64,000 bases of DNA from assembly GCA_020152595.1 (NCBI GenBank), contig JAIGNY010004608.1, positions 1,820,001-1,884,000 of the forward strand, given 5' to 3'. Shown here in pieces: positions 58,319-64,000 of this stretch (the stretch's first letter is position 1; each line of letters starts with the position of its first letter). A model generated the notes under the pieces. That model searched no databases. It was not told the DNA's origin and saw nothing but the letters and a program-made list of their open reading frames with translations. Source of the DNA: Chiridota heheva. Lineage: Eukaryota; Echinodermata; Holothuroidea; Apodida; Chiridotidae. The translations under genes were made by a program, and so were the position numbers.

Positions 58319-59884
58319 CCCTTACTCTATCAGGCGTTTGAAAAATGTGAGCCAAAGTTTCGTAACTTTTTGTTCATATAAATTTTTTGACAACTTTCCT
58401 TTCATTTTCTTTCATTACAAGTTTGGTTGTAATTGAAGCTAAGAGCAATTGTTGGCTAAATTCAGTCAAGAAATAGGCCAATCTTTGCATGAGTATGGTA
58501 TCTTGTGAATATTGAAAACAGAGTTTTGTGTTACCTTTTAGATTTTTTATAAAATATCCTTTTCAATGATGCTAATCTACGATTTTTAGCAAGAAGGGAA
58601 AGATGAGAAAACACTAAAAATAATTTGAGCCAAATGACCCCTGAAAACCGCAGACAGAAAAATTACAGTGCGGTAGTCTCACTGGAGGCTAGAACCCGGT
58701 GCGCTTGTGTGCTAGTACGTGTTAATAACCGCTACACTATTATTCATTATTTACTTAAAGGTGAAATTTATTTCTTATAGTTTTGGGTCAATTTAGAGTG
58801 GGTATGCCTTTATTTATATATCAAATGATAGACAAATTTGAGCAGTTTCGAACAGCGGTTCAACAAAGCATGGGCGATGCATGATTTTGGTAAATAATTT
58901 TTTGAAAAAGTAATGTCAAAAATTCATGAAATTTCAAAGAAATTTCCCCAGGAAAAAGATTGCAGATTGGTATAATCAAAATTCGTTTAGAAATCAATAC
59001 TACCATGTCTTAGGACTTGTATGTTTGATTTTAAACAAAAAATTGATCTTCAAGTATGGTAAAATTTAAAAAAACATTTTTTTTGGCAATTTTTGAGTTT
59101 TACCCATTTTCAAGATACTTTTTCTCAAAGAATAAAGATTTTTGAGTAAAAGTATCTTGAAAATGGGTAAAATTTAAAAATTGCTAAAAAATGATGAAAA
59201 ATGTAAAGAAGTTACATTTTGTGAAAGAATTATTTGAGTACTTTTAAATGATACTAAAGGACTATGGACATCCTGCAGGTTTTAGATATGTGAAAGAACT
59301 TGGAATGCTGAGTGGAAGTGTCTTTAAAATTTGTGAAAAGCTTATTTAGTTTTTAAGTTCTGACTAAGCAAAGTTTCATGATTTGTTCATTTGTCCGGAA
59401 TTTGTGATAAGAGGAACAAAATCTTGAAGTAATTCTTTAAATTCTGTACTTCAAAATCAGCTACTTGTGAATTTCAGAATGTCTTTTTTAGATATATGAT
59501 GATTTGGGGTGTGACAAAGTTCCATCAAATTTTGCTCGTAGTCCAATTCTATATTTCAGACAACATTGACAGAGGAATGAAAAACAAAAGGTTTTACAAA
59601 AGGTAATGAAGGATCCTTCCCCATTGTTGTCACACATTATTGTCACAATAACAGCTAAAAATAAAAAATGCTGTAAATTGGTCAATTTGTAAGCAATTTT
59701 AATGGAATATTTTGCTGTTTTAATGGTTTAGATCATATTTTAAACCAATTTAAGCTCATGCTGCCTCTAGATGTCCATAGTCCTCTAAGATTACTCATAC
59801 TGAACTTTGGTAAGGTCCTGATTTTATTTTTGGAAAAAGGTGGTTTGAAAACGGCGATATTATTGCAGCTTGGCAAAGTGAGGG
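58319..59884. mobile_element. piggyBac-type MITE before HYR 14
   Basis: TTAA at 58315-58318 and 59885-59888 flank CCCTTACTCTATCAGGC and the inverted GCTTGGCAAAGTGAGGG. The interior has a strong central inverted repeat (TTTTACCCATTTTCAAGATA near 59098 and its complement near 59150). No transposase. Subterminal sequence is shared with the MITE at 27649. Confidence 0.85.
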
Positions 59885-59917
59885 TTAATGTGTTGAGAAT
59901 TTTCTGATTTTCTTTAG

Positions 59918-60166
59918 TGGACAATGAAGATCCTTTTGCTGTATGTCCAGACACTGTACGAAGGACCATTTCTCTAGGTACGCAAGGTACCACTGCATCA
60001 TGGGTAGAAGCTACAGCAACTGACAACTCTGGAACAGTCAATCTTCAAAGTAGGAGTCATGCTACAGGATCATTCTTCCTTGTTGGTTCTACAACTGTCA
60101 CATACACTTTTGTTGATCCAAGCGGCAACACAGGATCCTGCTCTTTTAATGTCATTGTAACTGCAG
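59918..60166 (+). CDS. HYR exon 14 (class N, last recognised exon)
   Basis: This 249-nt phase 1-1 exon has acceptor TTCTTTAG and donor GTAAGT. It encodes V-D-N-E-D-P-F-A-V-C-P-D-T-V-R-R with class N features and both cysteines. It is the last exon I can recognise. A donor site in phase 1 follows, so the transcript continues beyond this point. A piggyBac-type MITE ends 33 nt upstream of it, and the left end of the same MITE recurs 180 nt downstream, as expected if exon and flanks were copied together. Confidence 0.9.
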
Positions 60167-60346
60167 GTAAGTTACTTTGTCTATTATTTAAAAGAAACAT
60201 TGAGCACTATTCATTGTCTGCCTTCTATATTGTATTCTTGTATTTGTAAAACTTGGAAATTGTTTGTATTTGTAAAATTTGGAAATTGTTTTACACACAT
60301 TTTACAGCACATTATCACTTTTGCTCTGCAGATATAAGAGAGTTAA

Positions 60347-60455
60347 CCCTTACTCTATCAGGCGTTTGAAAAATGTGAGCCAAAGTTTCGTAACTCTTTG
60401 TTCATATGAATTTTTGACAAATTTTCCTTTCATTATCTTTCATTACAAGTTATTA
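60347..60455 (+). mobile_element. Left end of the same piggyBac-type MITE, truncated
   Basis: Starts after TTAA with CCCTTACTCTATCAGGCG and follows the 58319 copy for about 110 bp, then stops at the edge of the CpG-rich repeat block. The preceding intron bases match those after HYR 13. Confidence 0.8.
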
Positions 60456-60689
60456 TATCTTCTGAGGTAAGACGAGGTAGCCATGGGTCCAGGATTTCTT
60501 CGGGGCCAACTCACATGACTTTCGCATGTAGCCTACACTTAGGATAGTTTTTGTCTCCATCTGAACAAAGCGGGTGGCTAGTTCGAGAGGGTCCTACTCT
60601 CGCGGCGGTTTTTTTTAGGCCCAAAAGCACCAAGTGTGCCTGTCTAGCGGACCTTTTGCCTCTGGGTTTAAGTGTTTTTTTTACCCTCG

Positions 60690-61030
60690 GCCTGCCCTTC
60701 CAAGAGGAGAGCCTAGCGTTATACTATGCATTGTATTTACATGTTAGGATATCTTCAGTACAGGTTCTCGTATGCATTAGGCCAATTTCTTCAATCGATT
60801 TTGGCGCATGCGTATTGGGTCGACGTCACCACAGGGTGTTCGAGGAGTCGGCTTCTTACAGCTCCAAGGAGCTACAGTTGTTACAAGAGAGCCTATTTTT
60901 TATTTAACGTTACCAGTGCATATCGTGTTTTCGTTTTTCTCATTTATAATTATAATTAAGTTTTCAATTTTCAAGCTTGAATTTTGGGATGTTGGAGAGA
61001 CCTTGAGCAGGTCTCTCCAACGTCCTCTTC
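60690..61030. repeat. Direct repeat bounding the right-hand block, left copy
   Basis: Shares TGTCTTCAGTACAG-type, TATGCATTAGG, TCGATTTTGGCGCAT and GGAGTCGGCTTC words in the same order with 63655-64000. A perfect 12-bp-stem hairpin (60991-61021, GTTGGAGAGACC and complement) lies at its right end. Confidence 0.75.
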
Positions 61031-61370
61031 TCAGGAGATCTAATCTTTTCATTTTATCTCCACATACGCCAAGTTACTCAGTGGTTCGTGTTTTCCACGC
61101 TACCCCTACTCTATTAATTTACATTCAGTGCTTTTTCTTGGGTTTCTAAAAAATTTCAGATATAAATTTTTCTGATAATTTTTTTTGATGTACTATATTG
61201 CTGTGGCTTGCCTCTCTATGTTTGACAAAGGGTCGTAGGTACATCCCCCGTAGGGGCGTCTGAGTGTAAGTGTATATGTATTCATTCATGTATATCTTTA
61301 CTTTTCAAATAAACGCCAAGAGGCAATATAAATCAATTAGTCTCAGAGTTTCTACTTACATCATGGCCAC

Positions 61371-61610
61371 CTTCTCGATAAGATTACTGAGTCGTGGAGG
61401 CCTGTGTTTATAGTTTACTGTGTTAAGTTTTTCCTAATTAACCCCCTGGAGGCCTCTGATTGATAGATTATCGAGTCGGCAGAGCCACGGGTGCGGTCTA
61501 TCAGACGTAGGTTACCTGAGTCTATATTGATAAGCTAAGTGGCATCCTAGACGTCACCTAGAATAAACCACTACAAAGAAGCGCTCCCTTCTCGATAAGA
61601 TTACTGACTT
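61371..61610. repeat. Direct repeats TTCTCGATAAGATTACTGA
   Basis: The word occurs at about 61374 and again at about 61592, each followed by a G/T-rich segment. Confidence 0.7.
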
Positions 61611-61739
61611 GTAAGTGGCGCATATTTTTAGTGGGTTAAATATATGTACACCGCTGTGGCCCACGGTTTCGCGATAGGGATCGTTAGGGCCACGTAAAGG
61701 TGGCGCCCAAAGAGGTTATACTTGAGTTACAAGTGATTT

Positions 61740-62055
61740 CAAGGGTCCTTTCTGGTCCGTAGGGCTCCGGTGATTGGATCGATACGGTTCCAAGGCCTGT
61801 GTTCACGACTCCGTACGGGTCCGTGATGGCTCCGTACGGGTCCGTGATGGCTCTGTACGGGTCTGTGGCGGCTCCGTACGGGTCCATGACGGGTCCATGA
61901 TGGCTCCGTACGGGTCCATGACGGCTCCGTACGGGTCCATGACGGCTCCGTACGGGTCCATTGGGCGGTTCCATACGGCTCCATGGACCGTGTTTACGGC
62001 TCTGTATAGATCTTTTGGATGCGTCTGTACAGGTCCATGGGACGGCTCAATGGCC
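61740..62055. repeat. About 21-bp minisatellite, GGCTCCGTACGGGTCCATGA
   Basis: Roughly ten units with CCGTACGGGTCC core; similar words return at 62510-62705 and 63230-63420. Confidence 0.85.
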
Positions 62056-63180
62056 CGTGGTCAGGTGATAAGTGACAATCTTCACAAGAAGTATTGCATC
62101 ACGAGAGCTACTTTCTTCTTGTTTCTTCAGTTCCGCGGCTGTGTGAACTGCCTCATTAAGATTTTCTGCATTGAATGTTACAGTTTTGCAATATTTTGTA
62201 TCAATATCACGGAGACAGAGGACAGGTCCCCGAGTGTCGGTGCGTTACGCGCCCAAGACGTCTCGCGATGTATTGAGTATAAACGCTTCTTTTAGTTACG
62301 CTCCGGTGATATCCAAAAGAAAAAAGCACGGGTAGGCCCACAAGAAGCAGCAAATTTAAACAAATCCATACACATCCCATTAGCTTGGAGCTGTTGCTCG
62401 AAGAAGAAGAAGAAGCTTGGAGCTGCTCCAAGCAAATTCATGCACAGCCCTAAGGGGTTATACCTAAGTTACTAAAAAATTTACGGCTCATTGTAGAACC
62501 ATTGGATTACTTTCAGGGGTCCATTTGGGTCTGTACAGCTCCGGTGTTTGGTTCCATATGGCCCCACGGCCCCGTAAGGGTCCGTAACTTGGCTATACGG
62601 GGCCGTAAGGGTCATGAGGTGGCTCCGTGCGGGTCCGTACAGTTTCGTAATCAACAACGTTTGGTTCCATACGGCTACAGGGAATGGGTCCATATGGCTC
62701 CATAGTTCTTTAGCGGGGTAACATACAACATACGACAAACCCGAAAATAGACCCTTTAGCTATGAAGCTATATGGTCAGGCGATAAGTAATAATCTTCAC
62801 AAGGACTATAGTGTCACGAGAGCTATTTTCTTTTTGTTACCGTAACCATCAGCTATCCAGTTCCACGTCCGTGTGAGCTACGTTAGTAAGATTTCCGCGT
62901 TGAACGTCACGGTTCCGCAAAACATTTCACCAGCATCATAGATACGGAGGACAGGTCCTCGAATGTCGGTGTGTTATGCACCCAGGATGCCCCGCGATGG
63001 GTCGTGTGTAAGTGCTTTTTTAGGTTACAAAGCTTAGTGGTCGGATGATAAGAAAACTATCAGGAGAGGCATAGCATCACGAGAGCTATTTTCTCAGTGT
63101 TACGTAGTTCCACGACCGTCCGAACTACACTGAATATGATTTTCGCGTTAAACGTGACGTTCTGCTCAAATTATAAACAT
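62056..63180. repeat. Three copies of a ~250-bp unit, ~700 and ~270 bp apart
   Basis: Each copy holds GATAAGT-like, CATCACGAGAGCTA, AGTTCC and (in two copies) GGAGGACAGGTCC and ATGTCGGTG in order, at 62060, 62770 and 63036. The third is shortened. Confidence 0.75.
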
Positions 63181-63654
63181 AATAAGACGGTTTTACGTAT
63201 AACGTACGGTAACCCCAGGAGTACCACAACTTTACGGACCCTCTGAACGGCTCCATACTGGTCCCTACGGCTCCAAGACATGAGTTCACGAGTCTGTGAC
63301 ACGACTTTACAGGTCCATACAGTTCCGTAGCTACACTCTACAAGCCCTTAGGGCTCCGTTGTGTGGCCTCATACGGGCCCTCACGCTCTCAGAGCCTAGC
63401 CTTACACGGCTCTGGTGAAGGGGCCGTTACAGCCCCCACAAAACCTACACAGGATAATGTACAACGTACGATAAACCCGGGTAACACAACTTCAAGATAA
63501 TGCGACCGATAGCCGCGTGCTACACAGTTCTGCGGTCGTCATTCTTACCGGGACGTGTATAGCGTTTGACAGCAGTCCCCCACACGTAGCCACCGGCTAC
63601 ACTGCTCAGTGGTGAACAGATACAAACGGAGTTTAACGGCATACACCAGCAGCG

Positions 63655-64000
63655 CAACTGCCTTTCCACGAGGATACCCTTGCGTTATACAGTGCATTTG
63701 TATTAACATGCTAGGATGTCTTCAGTACAGTTTCTTGTATGCATTAGGTCAACTTCCTGTTTCGATTTTGGCGCATACGCAAGAGGTCGACATCACTACA
63801 GGATGAATGAGGAGTCGGCTTCAACCAGCTCCAAGAAGCTACAGTTTTTATAATAGAGCCTATATATTATTTTACTGTACATTTTGTGAGTTCATATTTC
63901 TTGCATATAATTAAGATAAAGTTTTTAATTTATAAGCTGGATTTATAGAGCGCTGGAGGAACCCTGGGGTAAGTCTCACTGTCGCCCCCTTTTCAGAAGA
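63655..64000. repeat. Direct repeat bounding the right-hand block, right copy, cut by window end
   Basis: Same order of shared words as 60690-61030, about 75-80 per cent alike by eye, 2.96 kb apart. Confidence 0.72.

Larger units (their letters stand above)
7828..60166 (+). other. Host gene span: EGF-CUB-HYR(x14) extracellular protein, partial at both ends
   Basis: Sixteen exons on the plus strand share one architecture: each opens with two bases that finish a codon and closes with one base of a Gly or Val codon, so all introns are phase 1. Together they give 1349 codons: EGF-like 50, CUB-like 136, then fourteen HYR modules of 83-84 residues. HYR modules are immunoglobulin-like extracellular folds known from hyalin and complement-related proteins, so an extracellular matrix, adhesion or recognition role is likely. 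No signal peptide, membrane segment, initiator Met or stop is visible, so both ends lie outside the window or in exons I cannot recognise. The introns are dominated by transposons and minisatellites. The order EGF-CUB-HYR fits several echinoderm and hemichordate matrix proteins, so I give no gene symbol. Exon structure is seen directly; function is inferred from the domain families. Confidence 0.85.
60480..64000. mobile_element. Composite CpG-rich repeat block, possibly a non-coding LTR-type fossil
   Basis: No gene found. Distant direct repeats enclose G+C-rich tandem arrays. AATAAA at 61310 and TGGCGCCCAA at 61701, which resembles the start of a tRNA primer binding site, would fit a non-autonomous LTR-type element, but no protein domain is visible and the element's ends are not defined. 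Family unassigned, old or non-coding. Confidence 0.3.

Overview
This is AT-rich animal genomic DNA from an intron-rich invertebrate. The only recognisable host gene runs left to right across most of the window. It encodes an extracellular modular protein: one EGF-like exon (7828-7977), one CUB-like exon (10797-11204) and fourteen HYR (hyalin repeat) exons from 14173 to 60166. All sixteen exons are open, have AG/GT borders and are phase 1 at both ends. They can therefore be joined, skipped or duplicated without a frame change, giving 4047 nt or 1349 codons. I see no initiator exon, signal peptide, transmembrane segment or stop, so the gene is partial at both ends. Tandem HYR exons with EGF and CUB modules, together with I-group LINEs and tRNA-derived SINEs, suggest a deuterostome invertebrate, most likely an echinoderm or hemichordate. 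That assignment is an inference.

Layout. 1-7800: upstream DNA with a minus-strand LINE relic, three copies of a 180-bp dispersed repeat, three long-inverted-repeat (foldback) elements, a CpG-retaining stretch at 3940-4740 and a rearranged I-type LINE piece. 7800-25150: EGF, CUB and HYR1-4, with a CR1-like LINE, SINEs, short LINE tails, a hairpin MITE and several minisatellites in the introns. 25150-33000: a long intron made largely of an 18-bp minisatellite, a CR1-like LINE split by a piggyBac-type MITE, and a GGCATGTGGGACA-type minisatellite with higher-order structure. 33000-46100: HYR5-7, two large copies of the I-type LINE (34180-36462 and 42653-46113), a 61-bp array and a foldback element. 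46115-58137: HYR8-13 in a 5.8-kb tandem duplication carrying three exons per copy. 58138-60166: HYR14 and a second piggyBac-type MITE. 60480-64000: no exon found; a CpG-rich block of nested repeats bounded by 340-bp direct repeats.

The most informative signal is the evolution of the HYR exon array. The last two thirds of most HYR exons are nearly identical while the first third falls into two classes. Intron families switch across exon bodies. Truncated exon heads and tails persist as relics. One LINE occupies the place where a further HYR exon would be expected. A LINE tail with a 12-bp target duplication sits in one copy of the 5.8-kb duplication and is missing from the other, which dates it after the duplication, whereas a 1.6-kb MITE is in both copies and predates it. 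Long open frames over 22.6-24.0, 25.2-26.0 and 30.0-32.5 kb come from minisatellites and are not called as genes.
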